Source: Allohoeflea poritis
GTDB lineage: Bacteria > Pseudomonadota > Alphaproteobacteria > Rhizobiales > Rhizobiaceae
Assembly (NCBI RefSeq): GCF_027889715.1
Contig: NZ_JAPJZH010000001.1
Span: forward strand, 496,001-560,000
Reading direction: 5' to 3'
DNA: 64,000 nucleotides
The notes below the pieces were generated by a model. The model was not told where the DNA came from and ran no database searches. It worked only from the letters and a program-made list of their open reading frames with translations. Positions 7,578 through 15,446 of the stretch are shown here, piece by piece (position 1 is the stretch's first letter; each line of letters opens with the position of its first letter). The position numbers and the translations under genes are program-made.

Positions 7578-8213
7578 TCATGCCGGCTCTTCCATGAAAC
7601 GCGCGGCCCGCCGTTCTCGGAGTCCCTGGCGGACGATCTGCACCGCGGATGTCAGGAAAAGCCCGGCCATGATTGCCGCGACCAGAAGATCCGGCCAACC
7701 GGTCCGGGTGCCCCAAACACCAATGGCCGCGAACATGACGGCGATGTTGCCGATCGCGTCATTGCGCGAGCAGAGCCAGACCGAGCGCACATTGGCGTCG
7801 CCGTCCTTGTAGCGCACCAGCAGCAGAACGCTTGCGATGTTTGCGGCCAGAGCCAATGCACCGACGACGCCCATGACGTGCGCCTCGGGCAAACCGACGA
7901 AAAACACATGCCAGGCGGTGGAGCCGAAGACCCAAAGCCCCATCAGCAGCAGGCTGATCCCTTTCGCCAGTGCGGCCGTTGTGCGAACCGCCACGGATGA
8001 ACCGATGACCGCCAGTGAAATCCCGTAGGTCGACGCATCGCCAAAGAAGTCGAGCGCGTCTGCCTGGAGCGCCTGCGACCCCGCCATTTGCCCCGCCACG
8101 ATCTCCACGGCGAACATGATCGCATTCAAGCCGATGACCAACCAGAGCCTGCGCTTGTAGTCATCGGACATGCCGTCAAATGCTTGGTTGTCGTTGCCGC
8201 AGCAGGTGCCCAT
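7578..8213 (-). CDS. Cation diffusion facilitator (metal efflux)
   Basis: 211 residues with about six membrane helices. Transmembrane metal-site motifs are visible in TM2 (ADALDFFGDAS) and TM5 (RNDAIGN), matching the CDF site arrangement with D/N ligands. The long cytoplasmic C-terminal domain of many CDF proteins is absent. A CC pair lies at the N terminus (MGTCCGND). It is divergent from a MerR regulator and driven by a 19-bp-spacer promoter, so it is almost certainly a metal-induced exporter; Zn, Cd or Pb are likely by regulator type. Confidence 0.85.
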   Translation of the reverse strand: MGTCCGNDNQAFDGMSDDYKRRLWLVIGLNAIMFAVEIVAGQMAGSQALQADALDFFGDASTYGISLAVIGSSVAVRTTAALAKGISLLLMGLWVFGSTAWHVFFVGLPEAHVMGVVGALALAANIASVLLLVRYKDGDANVRSVWLCSRNDAIGNIAVMFAAIGVWGTRTGWPDLLVAAIMAGLFLTSAVQIVRQGLRERRAARFMEEPA

Positions 8214-8242
8214 TGCCAGTCCCTTGTTTAACTGTCGGCACA

Positions 8243-8273
8243 AATGTAATCTCTCTAGCGGCTATAGCTTCAA
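8243..8273 (-). promoter_or_regulatory. MerR-type promoter with 19-bp spacer
   Basis: On the minus strand, TTGAAG (8273-8268) and TACATT (8248-8243) are separated by exactly 19 bases, the over-long spacer characteristic of MerR-activated promoters. The spacer contains the dyad CTATAG-CCG-CTAGAG. It drives the CDF gene, whose start codon is 30 bases downstream. Confidence 0.85.
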
Positions 8274-8286
8274 GGGGTCATCGAAC

Positions 8287-8700
8287 GTGTTCTCCATCGG
8301 GCAGATCGCACGCCGCACCGGCGTGAAAGTTCCCACCATCCGCTACTATGAGCAGATGGGGCTGATAGAGGCTCCGGAACGCTCGCAAGGCAATCAGCGC
8401 CGCTACTCGAAAGCTGAGCTCGAGCAGCTCGGCTTTATCAAACATGCGCGTGACCTGGGGCTATCGATCGACGCAATCCGCGATCTGCTTCGGCTCAATG
8501 CGCATCCCGAAATGCCGTGCGCGGAGGCGGACCGGATCGCCAGTGAACACCTGGCAAACATACGCGAGCGCATCGAACGCCTGCAAAGGCTGGAGAGCGA
8601 ACTTTCGCGCATCGTGAAGTCCTGCAACGCAGGCACCGTCAAAGACTGTTATGTCATTCGCGCCCTTTCGGACCATTCACTGTGCAGGGACGAGCATTGA
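8287..8700 (+). CDS. MerR-family heavy-metal-responsive regulator
   Basis: 137 residues from a GTG start at 8287; earlier in-frame ATGs would run back through the divergent promoter. The N-terminal MerR helix-turn-helix (SIGQIARRTGVKVPTIRYYEQMGLI) is followed by a long dimerisation helix. Cysteines occur in HPEMPCAEAD and in the C-terminal loop CNAGTVKDC, the ZntR/CadR/PbrR arrangement of a first Cys plus a C-x7-C loop. There is an extra Cys/His tail (HSLCRDEH). It should sense a soft divalent metal and activate the divergent CDF exporter. Confidence 0.88.
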   Translation: MFSIGQIARRTGVKVPTIRYYEQMGLIEAPERSQGNQRRYSKAELEQLGFIKHARDLGLSIDAIRDLLRLNAHPEMPCAEADRIASEHLANIRERIERLQRLESELSRIVKSCNAGTVKDCYVIRALSDHSLCRDEH

Positions 8701-8701
8701 G

Positions 8702-9013
8702 ATGAGCGACAAGACAAAACCAGGCAGCGCCCAGGCGACAGTATTGATCGACAATGAACGCACACGCGTGACGGAATGGCGCTTTCCGAAACGCGGCGAC
8801 AATACCGGCTGGCACCGGCACCGGTGGGACTATGTCGTCGTACCGCTTTTCGATGGCGTTCTGGAAATCGACAATGGTGGCGGAGAGATTGCCAAAGCCG
8901 GCATGTCGAACGGCGTGCCGTACTTTCGCAAGGCCGGCGTCGAGCACGATGTCATCAATGGCAATGACTTCGAATGCGCCTTTATAGAAGTGGAATTCCT
9001 GGATCGGGAATAG
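8702..9013 (+). CDS. Small cupin-fold protein
   Basis: 103 residues with cupin-like features: TGWHRHRWDYVVVPLFDGVLEI contains a His-x-His pair in the position of cupin motif 1, and the later GVEHDVIN has the motif 2 His. Start codon lies one base after the MerR stop, so it is translationally coupled to the regulator. This is unexpected for a metal-efflux locus. It could bind a metal. Function otherwise unknown. Confidence 0.7.
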   Translation: MSDKTKPGSAQATVLIDNERTRVTEWRFPKRGDNTGWHRHRWDYVVVPLFDGVLEIDNGGGEIAKAGMSNGVPYFRKAGVEHDVINGNDFECAFIEVEFLDRE

Positions 9014-9021
9014 TCAGACCC

Positions 9022-9043
9022 GGCGGGACCGCACAGTCCTGCC
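9022..9043. terminator. Hairpin between convergent genes
   Basis: GGCGGGAC (9022-9029) pairs with GTCCTGCC (9036-9043) with one G-T wobble and a 6-base loop, just after the cupin gene and before the end of the minus-strand gene. No T tract. Confidence 0.4.
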
Positions 9044-9048
9044 GATGC

Positions 9049-9390
9049 CTACCCCGTCGTCAGATACACGCCCGCATTTGTACGCTCGACGGCAAGATCG
9101 GTGCATTCTGTACCGAGCGCATCATACTGTTCTGAAAAGTCCCGCAGGAAATTCAGGAAGTCCTCGCGGGACTGCCAGTAATCGCCGGTGCGATACCGCG
9201 TCGGATCGTCCGGATCACGCAACAACTCGGTTCTGACATAACCTTGCGCGCGTTGAAACAGTTCCGCCCATTTTCCCTGCGCGCCGTAAAACGCCTCAAA
9301 CGCCGCAGCGTTGTGGGGCTCCACCTTGTACTCCCAGAAGAAGGCGCAATGGGCTTCGTTCCAGTCGCGACCGTTGGTATCTTGTGTCAT
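9049..9390 (-). CDS. Hypothetical small protein, possible dimeric alpha/beta barrel
   Basis: 113 residues. HCAFFWEYKVEPHNAAAFEAFYGAQGKWAELFQRAQGY and later YWQSREDFLNFLRDFSEQYDAL give the strand-helix-strand-helix rhythm and WxS region of antibiotic-biosynthesis-monooxygenase-like proteins. No catalytic assignment is possible. It stands alone, convergent with the cupin gene. Confidence 0.65.
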   Translation of the reverse strand: MTQDTNGRDWNEAHCAFFWEYKVEPHNAAAFEAFYGAQGKWAELFQRAQGYVRTELLRDPDDPTRYRTGDYWQSREDFLNFLRDFSEQYDALGTECTDLAVERTNAGVYLTTG

Positions 9391-9562
9391 ATGGTCCGCC
9401 CGCCATTTACACCCGTTGTCACCGCGAAGAATGGTCCGTCACACATTAAATTTGGTTTAACTGGCGTTGCGATCTTTCACCCGCTCCGCGGCCGTCTGAA
9501 CCTCGGCTGTGCGGAGAACCCGTTTCGTATGAGCGCCTGGACCAAAGGATTGATCTTTGATG

Positions 9563-10294
9563 TCAGCCCGGTCTGCCGACAGAGCCGTCACCTCCGGCAC
9601 AACCCGCAACAACCTTCGAACATACCCCGACGAAGGCGCGTATCGCGGGGTCTGGCGAATTGCGGGCCGATTGGTCCGCATGGCGGTCGTGGCTTGTGCC
9701 GGAGGACGTGATGGCGACCCGCTTTCCGGATGCCACCGTTTCGCAATCTGCGCCGGACTCGGGATTCGCGGGTCTGTTGCACCTATTACCTTCGCTGACG
9801 GACAACATCTGTGATGTGCCGTCTCGCGACAATTTCGGACCGAAGTCCTCAAGGTCTGTTGCCGCTCCCCTTTCGACAACCATGCACGTCTGTGCCGGCT
9901 GTTCCGATGGAACCTGCCGCACGGCATGGTTGCCGAGCCGGACACGCAATCCAGTGACATCGACTGTCCTGCCCCAGGCCACAGGGATCGATCCCGCAGA
10001 GCGATCAATCGGCTCGAATATCCCCGCATTACGCGCGTTGATGTCCGTGTGTCCGAAGGAACGGCAACAGTGGTCGACTGCAGCGTTGAGTGGAGCAGTT
10101 TCAACAGAAAGAGTCGCATTTGTTAAAGATGCGCCCGCTCCGCCGCGGATTGATTGCGCGACGGGGTCAACGGCACCGCCGGAATACGTGACGAGAAGGT
10201 CGGAAGCGCATCGCCCTGCATTCTCCCGAGCTTTTGCCTCGCCCAACTCCTGGCCTGTGCCGGCTAACAACACACCTTTACCACCAAGCTCCAT
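9563..10294 (-). pseudogene. Degenerate short-chain dehydrogenase (SDR)
   Basis: An open frame of 243 codons, normal SDR length, aligns by eye to an SDR from its first residues (GGKGVLLAGTGQELG for the GKxxLVTGxxxGxG motif; FGHTDINARNAGIFEP for FGxxDILVNNAGI). The key positions are lost: the first Gly motif reads AGTGQELG (residues 11-18), NNAG reads ARNAG (87-91), and YxxxK appears as DGTSQ (about 158-162). The C-terminal third no longer resembles the family. It is divergent from the LysR gene at 10411, a common SDR arrangement. Either a decaying pseudogene with its frame kept by chance or a diverged pseudoenzyme. Confidence 0.55.
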
Positions 10295-10410
10295 CTGTGA
10301 TCCTGATCGGTCTCAGACTCAACATCGCAGCCGCCCGATTCGAGAGTAGTTGGCCCTCCCGGAACAATAAATTGCTCGACGGGCAGTATATTCGTGCATA
10401 TTGTGCAGCA

Positions 10411-11331
10411 ATGGACCTGGAGACACTCAAACTGTTTGTGGATGTCGCAAAGCGAAACAGTTTCGCCGGCGTCGCCCGCGAAAACAATCAGGATCCATCA
10501 ACAGTCTCCCGGGCAGTGGCGAACCTTGAAACCGAACTCGGCATCCGGCTGTTCCAGAGGACGACCCGCAGCATGACGCTGACGGAAGCCGGCGAAATCT
10601 ATCTCAACCGAATGGAAGCGCTGATCGAATACATGGACAATGCCCGCGAGGAAGCGCTGGCCGTCAGCGCACGGGCCACCGGCAGCATGCGCATAACAGC
10701 AAGCGTTGCATTCGGTCAGATCTGCCTTGCACCGCTTTTGCCACAGATGCGCGCCGAATTCCCGGATTTGCGAATAGAACTTCATCTGACGGATTCCCAG
10801 GTCGACCTGGTGGCCAACCGCATCGATCTCGCAATTCGCCTCAGCCGCCGGATCGAGGGCGACCTGATCGCGACCAAATTGTTCAATACCCGGTATATTG
10901 TCTGTGCAAGCCCCCGTTACCTCAAGTCACACGCACCAATCAAACACCCGTTGGACCTCGCGGATCATCGATGCCTGCTTTTCCGCGCACCCGCCTACAA
11001 TCAGAACTGGGTAGCGATGGATGCGGAGGGCAAGGAATTCAATATCCCTGTCGATGGCGATATCATCATATCGTCGGTGCAAGCCCTGCAGCAATGCGCC
11101 TGCGACGGGCTCGGCCCAACACTGCTGGCGGAGTGGATGGTTCAGGCCGATATCAACGCGGGAAGACTGGTCAATGTGCTGCCCTCGTTCGAAATGGCCG
11201 GCGGCCACGCGCAGGCCGCCGCATGGCTGGTCTATCCGAGCCGGCGCTACCTGCCCTACAAGGTCCGGGCCGTCGTCGACTTCCTGAAACGGCGCTTCAG
11301 CGACGGCTGGTTCGCCCCCGAACATCACTGA
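10411..11331 (+). CDS. LysR-family transcriptional regulator
   Basis: 306 residues. The N-terminal HTH reads DLETLKLFVDVAKRNSFAGVARENNQDPSTVSRAVANLETELGIRLFQRTTRSMTLTEAG, and the effector domain starts about residue 90 (GSMRITASVAFGQICLAPLLPQM). Start at ATG 10411 matches the usual family N terminus. The divergent neighbour is the degenerate SDR gene, so its ancestral target may be decaying. The aminotransferase gene follows on the same strand after 150 bases, but control of it is not shown. Confidence 0.88.
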   Translation: MDLETLKLFVDVAKRNSFAGVARENNQDPSTVSRAVANLETELGIRLFQRTTRSMTLTEAGEIYLNRMEALIEYMDNAREEALAVSARATGSMRITASVAFGQICLAPLLPQMRAEFPDLRIELHLTDSQVDLVANRIDLAIRLSRRIEGDLIATKLFNTRYIVCASPRYLKSHAPIKHPLDLADHRCLLFRAPAYNQNWVAMDAEGKEFNIPVDGDIIISSVQALQQCACDGLGPTLLAEWMVQADINAGRLVNVLPSFEMAGGHAQAAAWLVYPSRRYLPYKVRAVVDFLKRRFSDGWFAPEHH

Positions 11332-11482
11332 GCCTGCGCGCGGCCGATATCTGGCGTCATCAAGCGCTCGGAACTGGGGCTATCGCCGGACCGTGCTTGC
11401 ATGGGATTGTCGCCGGAAATACGAGACTGAGCGATCGGTGACACGGCGTGGTCAACCGATCAGCCGCTTTTGGAGCAAGACC

Positions 11483-12865
11483 ATGAACCTGACACCGGGC
11501 AACAATGATTTCAGCGAAGCCATCGAGAACGATCGCACGCATGTCTGGCACCATCTGAGCCAGCACAAGCGTTATGAAACCAGTGATCCGATGGTCGTCA
11601 TCGAAGGCAAGGGTATGCGCGTATGGGATGCAAGAGGAAGAGAATTTCTCGATGCAGTCTCCGGCGGTGTCTGGACCGTCAATGTCGGGTATGGGCGCGA
11701 GACAATCGCCGATGCCGTGCGCGAACAGCTGGTAAGGCTCAACTACTTCGCAAATACCGCCGGCAATGTGCCGGGCGCACAATTCGCCGGAAAGCTGATT
11801 GGCAAAATGCCGGGGCTGAGCCGCGTCTATCTGTCCAATTCAGGCTCGGAGGCAAATGAAAAGGCCTACAAGATCGTCAGGCAGATCGCGCACAACAAGT
11901 ATGGCGGCAAGAAGCACAAGATTCTCTATCGCGAGCGCGACTACCACGGCACGACCATTACCGCGCTGAGCTCGACGGGCCAGATTCAGCGCAAGGGCCA
12001 GTACGGCCCGTTCACGCCGGGCTTCGTCGAAGTGCCGCATTGCCTGGAATACCGCTCGCAATACGGCGATTGCGCCGACTACGGAGAAAAGGCCGCGCGC
12101 GCGATCGAGGACGTTATCCTGCGCGAGGGCCCCGATACGGTCGGCGCCATTGTACTGGAGCCGATCACCGCCGGCGGCGGCGTCATAACGCCGCCAGAGG
12201 GCTACTGGCCAACCGTCCAGGAAATCTGCCGCAAATACGATATCCTTCTGCACATTGACGAGGTCGTGTGCGGTGTCGGCCGCACTGGCAAATGGTTCGG
12301 CTATCAGCATTACGATATCCAGCCCGACATCGTGACGATGGCGAAGGGCGTTGCTTCCGGCTATGCGGCGATCTCGTGCACCGTGACAACGGAGGATGTG
12401 TTCAACGAGTTCAAATCCGATCCGGCGGATCCGATGAGCTATTTCCGTGACATATCGACCTTCGGCGGTTGTGCCGCGGGTCCGGCGGCAGCGCTGGAAA
12501 ACATGCGCATCATCGAGGATGAGAACCTCCTGGAGAATACAACCGCCATGGGCGGTTACCTGCTGGATCGACTGCACATGCTCAAGGAGCGGCACGAACT
12601 CATCGGTGACGTACGCGGCAAAGGCCTGTTTTGCGGCGTGGAACTTGTGAAGGACCGGGCATCGAAAGAGCCCGTCGATGAGAGCACGGCCCAAGCCATC
12701 GTTGCGGACTGCATGTCCAATGGTGTGATCATCGGCGCGACGAACCGGAGCTTCGACGTTTACAACAACACGCTGTGCCTTAGCCCGGCGCTGATATGCA
12801 CCAAGGACGATCTGGACGCGATTGTCGACGCCATTGACAATGCGCTCGCGCGCGTAAGCGCCTAA
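11483..12865 (+). CDS. tpa: Class III aminotransferase, taurine-pyruvate type
   Basis: 460 residues of a PLP-dependent class III (omega) aminotransferase. NSGSEANEKA binds the cofactor phosphate, IDEVVCGVGRTGKWF carries the Asp contacting PLP nitrogen, and TMAKGVASGYAAIS holds the Schiff-base Lys. SGGVWTVNVGYGRE, GFVEVPHCLEYRSQYG and YFRDISTFGGCAAGPAAALEN closely recall taurine:pyruvate aminotransferase (taurine + pyruvate to sulfoacetaldehyde + alanine). ATG 11483 follows TGGAG. No xsc, ald or tauABC lies nearby, so beta-alanine or hypotaurine specificity is also possible. Confidence 0.75.
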   Translation: MNLTPGNNDFSEAIENDRTHVWHHLSQHKRYETSDPMVVIEGKGMRVWDARGREFLDAVSGGVWTVNVGYGRETIADAVREQLVRLNYFANTAGNVPGAQFAGKLIGKMPGLSRVYLSNSGSEANEKAYKIVRQIAHNKYGGKKHKILYRERDYHGTTITALSSTGQIQRKGQYGPFTPGFVEVPHCLEYRSQYGDCADYGEKAARAIEDVILREGPDTVGAIVLEPITAGGGVITPPEGYWPTVQEICRKYDILLHIDEVVCGVGRTGKWFGYQHYDIQPDIVTMAKGVASGYAAISCTVTTEDVFNEFKSDPADPMSYFRDISTFGGCAAGPAAALENMRIIEDENLLENTTAMGGYLLDRLHMLKERHELIGDVRGKGLFCGVELVKDRASKEPVDESTAQAIVADCMSNGVIIGATNRSFDVYNNTLCLSPALICTKDDLDAIVDAIDNALARVSA

Positions 12866-13156
12866 CCGGCACGGCAGACCGGGACGGTGGGCTCCTTTGA
12901 GGGCCCATCGGGCTCAAATCGCCCATACACTCAAATATCCAGTTATTTTGATGTAAACAGTCGTATTTTTACTATTCGGTCAATATGTATTTTTGCTCGT
13001 TCATGGCTAAAATTCATACATCCACACCCATTCGGACGCTCCCGCAATACTTTATTTTGTCAAATAGACTGAATTTGTCAGATTATGCTCCACAGATCTG
13101 CAAATTTCCGCTTTGCCGGATTGCATGAACCGAAGTTTTTATTGTTAATACTCAGG

Positions 13157-13362
13157 AAGACAATTCCGGTGCCGGCGCATAGGCTCAATTGGCCCATTGA
13201 CCTCCTTTGGCGATGAGCGGTGTTCCGGCGCACTGGAATGCGCTTCCTGTACGGTTGGCCGTAACGGCTGGACGGGAAGGCTCGGTTCCTTGCGAGAACT
13301 CACCCATCCCATCACTCGCGGGTTCCGGCGGGCAAGAATCGACGGTTCTTGCCCGCTTTTTT
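13157..13362 (+). ncRNA. Candidate small RNA ending in an intrinsic terminator
   Basis: The 615-base gap between the aminotransferase and VOC genes has no convincing ORF, yet ends in a textbook terminator (13328-13362). Before it lie consecutive short hairpins: TCAAT/ATTGA (about 13185-13200), GCGCA/TGCGC (about 13238-13252), GCCG/CGGC (about 13258-13268) and GCGAG/CTCGC, the last enclosing an unpaired CACCCATCCCAT loop. TTGCAT (13121-13126) with a TAATAC-like -10 (13146-13151) would start transcription near 13157; the 5' end is an estimate. It was not recognised as 6S, SRP or tmRNA. 12866-13120 is AT-rich with nothing else seen. Confidence 0.4.
13328..13362 (+). terminator. Strong intrinsic terminator
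   Basis: GCGGGCAAGAA (13328-13338) pairs perfectly with TTCTTGCCCGC (13346-13356) around a 7-base loop and is followed by six T (13357-13362). The reverse strand lacks a T tract, so it acts on plus-strand transcripts, i.e. upstream of the VOC gene. Confidence 0.85.
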
Positions 13363-13480
13363 ACGGCGAAGTCACCGCAGTTCATTCTCGCCACCGGGCA
13401 AAACGATACCGGTTATGCCAAATGTGCCGCTCCGGGCTATAGTTTCGCCGGAAGCTTCAAAGAATCAGGTTGACTGCCCA

Positions 13481-13864
13481 ATGGAATTCTCGACTCGCAT
13501 CGAACGCTGCACGCCCGTCATACGGGTCGCGAGTTTCAAACAGGCGATGCCATTCTATCGAAGCATCGGATTTTCCGAGGATTGGCGGCGGCAGGTGGAT
13601 CCCGCCTTTCCGGTCTTTGCGGCTTTGAGCCGCGACGGTGTGGCGCTTTATCTGTCAGAACACGCCGAGGACGGGGCTGTCGGCATAAGGCTGATGCTTG
13701 ACGTTGCGGATGTGGACCAGTTTCACGCCGAGTGTACCCGCAACGGGGTGCACATATTCGAGCCGCCGCAGGACACGATCTCGGGCACGCGTCAAATGAG
13801 CCTGCGTGATGTCGACGGCAATATCCTCACTTTTGTCAGGCCGCTTTCCCAGCGTCTGTTCTGA
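13481..13864 (+). CDS. VOC-family (bleomycin-resistance-like) protein
   Basis: 127 residues with one VOC unit: TPVIRVASFKQAMPFYRSIGF at the start and TRQMSLRDVDGNILTFVRPL at the end. The fold suits binding proteins of the bleomycin-resistance type as well as glyoxalase/dioxygenase enzymes; usual metal-ligand positions are not all obvious, so a binding role is possible. Start at 13481 follows TCAGG about 12 bases upstream. It ends 16 bases from the convergent Anbu operon. Confidence 0.75.
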   Translation: MEFSTRIERCTPVIRVASFKQAMPFYRSIGFSEDWRRQVDPAFPVFAALSRDGVALYLSEHAEDGAVGIRLMLDVADVDQFHAECTRNGVHIFEPPQDTISGTRQMSLRDVDGNILTFVRPLSQRLF

Positions 13865-13880
13865 TCAAAAAACCGGACGC

Positions 13881-14615
13881 TCAAAATACGTGCGGAAGAT
13901 CGTGAAACGCGGAATTCAACGCCTGTGACCATGCATCGGAAAGCCTTCCGAAATCCTTGTCGTCCGGTTCGATGCGGCGGCGTTCGGAAATTTCATAGGA
14001 ATCCGTTTTGATAATGGCGAGATCGAGCGGCATGCCCACCGAAAGGTTGCTGCGCAAGGTCGAATCCATGGAGACACAAGCCGCCAGTTTTGCCTTTTCG
14101 AGCGGCGTTTGCGGCGTGATCACCCGGTCCAGGATGGGCTTGCCGTATTTGTGCTCGCCGATCTGGAAAAACGGCGTGTCGGCGGTCGCCTCAATGAAAT
14201 TTCCGGCGGAGTAGACGAGAAACAGCCGCAGCGAACCGCCTTTTCTCTGGCCTCCGACCAGAACGGTCGCGTTGAAAGCGGTGCCCTGTGCTTCCATGCC
14301 CTCGCGGTGCCTTTCCTGGACCTGGCGCATGGTCTCGCCGACGATCTGCGCGACACGGAACATGCTGTCGGCATTCAGGATGGTCTCCACCTCGGGATCG
14401 ACCGCCGTCATTTCGATCTGTTTTTCCAGCCGGGTGATGACCCCTTGCGTGATCGAAAGATTGCCGGCTGTCAGGAGCACGATCGCGCGCTCCTGCGGCA
14501 CCTCCCAGCTGTGCATTTTGCCGTAGCGGGAGATATTGTCCATTCCTGCGTTGGTGCGCGTGTCGGAGAGCAACACCAGACCGGCGTCCAGCTTGATGGC
14601 AACACAATATGTCAA
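13881..14615 (-). CDS. Anbu proteasome-like peptidase (ancestral beta subunit)
   Basis: 244 residues with the Ntn-hydrolase proteasome-beta fold. After Met removal the second residue, Thr, would be the nucleophile (MTYCVAIKLDAG). Asp in LLSDTRTNAG falls at position 17 counting from Thr1, as in proteasome subunits, and Lys in YGKMHSW at position 32. Downstream of transglutaminase-like, alpha-E and ATP-grasp genes it completes the conserved Anbu operon. Anbu forms open helical or ring-like assemblies; its physiological substrates are not known. Confidence 0.9.
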   Translation of the reverse strand: MTYCVAIKLDAGLVLLSDTRTNAGMDNISRYGKMHSWEVPQERAIVLLTAGNLSITQGVITRLEKQIEMTAVDPEVETILNADSMFRVAQIVGETMRQVQERHREGMEAQGTAFNATVLVGGQRKGGSLRLFLVYSAGNFIEATADTPFFQIGEHKYGKPILDRVITPQTPLEKAKLAACVSMDSTLRSNLSVGMPLDLAIIKTDSYEISERRRIEPDDKDFGRLSDAWSQALNSAFHDLPHVF

Positions 14616-14624
14616 GCAAAGTTC

Positions 14625-15434
14625 CTACTGCTGCTGATTGTCGGAAACCGCGACATCCGCCGAGAGCGTGATTTGCGATCCGCCGACCACATGGCCTTTT
14701 ATCGGAGTCGCATCGTCGGCGTCCAGCCCACAGGCGATCCGAATGTAATGATCCGTCGGCGAAATGCCATTCGACGGATCGAGCCCCACCCAGCCAAATT
14801 GCCTGATGTGAGCCTCCACCCAGGCATGGGTCTCGAGCAGCTCGTCCTCGTCATCGGCCGCCTTCAGGTAACCGGTGACATAGCGCGCCGGTATATCGAG
14901 CGCCCGGCAGGCGGAAATGAGGACATGGGAATGGTCCTGGCAGACGCCTGCGCCGATCGCCATCGCCTCGGCCGCTGTGGTGGTCGCCGTGGTGGCTTCA
15001 GGCCGGTAGTCGATCGCTTCGCGCACCGCCAGCGATAGCGCATGCGTGGTCTCGAGCGCATCTTCCTTGCGCGCGGCTTCCGCCAGCGTGCGGATCGCTT
15101 CGTCCGCGCGTGTCAAATCCGTATCGCGCAGGAATATCGAAGATGGCGGCTTTTTCGGGAGATCACGCACCACCCCGGACTTGTCTTCGGTTGAAACCAC
15201 GCCATTCGCCAGAACCTCGACCCGGGACACAGCGCCTTCGCTTTGCCACAACGCGATTTCGTCGCCATAGCCGGTGATGTAGATGGGCGCGACCGGATCG
15301 CCATTGACCGTCACGGTCCAGCCTTCGACCGACTGTCCGTCATAGACCGACGGAAACAGCTTGAGCCGCAGCGAGACGCGCGCTGCCGCGGGTTCGTAAC
15401 CGTATTCGGAACGGTGACGCACGCTCAGCCGCAT
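14625..15434 (-). CDS. Transglutaminase-like cysteine protease family protein
   Basis: 269 residues. An N-terminal bacterial transglutaminase-like domain (MRLSVRHRSEYGYEPAAARVSLRLKLFPS) is followed by a papain-fold core with the triad Cys in GAGVCQDHSHV, His in ETHAWVEA and Asp in GLDPSNG. It is third in the Anbu operon, 9 bases before the Anbu gene and 12 after alpha-E. By family it could cleave or crosslink amide bonds; with the ATP-grasp partner it may process a peptide made by that ligase, an inference. Confidence 0.88.
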   Translation of the reverse strand: MRLSVRHRSEYGYEPAAARVSLRLKLFPSVYDGQSVEGWTVTVNGDPVAPIYITGYGDEIALWQSEGAVSRVEVLANGVVSTEDKSGVVRDLPKKPPSSIFLRDTDLTRADEAIRTLAEAARKEDALETTHALSLAVREAIDYRPEATTATTTAAEAMAIGAGVCQDHSHVLISACRALDIPARYVTGYLKAADDEDELLETHAWVEAHIRQFGWVGLDPSNGISPTDHYIRIACGLDADDATPIKGHVVGGSQITLSADVAVSDNQQQ

Positions 15435-15446
15435 CAGCTTTTCCCG

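Noticed and set aside
9660-10349. 229-codon plus-strand frame opposite the SDR relic
   Set aside because: No recognisable domain; the minus strand aligns with SDR proteins over its first two thirds, so this is its shadow.
13157-13362. Identification of the small RNA as 6S, SRP or tmRNA
   Set aside because: The SRP core GGTCAGG...GGAAGCAGCC, the tmRNA tRNA-like end and an extended 6S rod with central bubble could not be found; only a generic sRNA call is supported.
13197-13442. Plus-strand frame of 81 codons through the terminator at 13328
   Set aside because: A coding gene would not run through a perfect intrinsic terminator, and no ribosome site precedes it.
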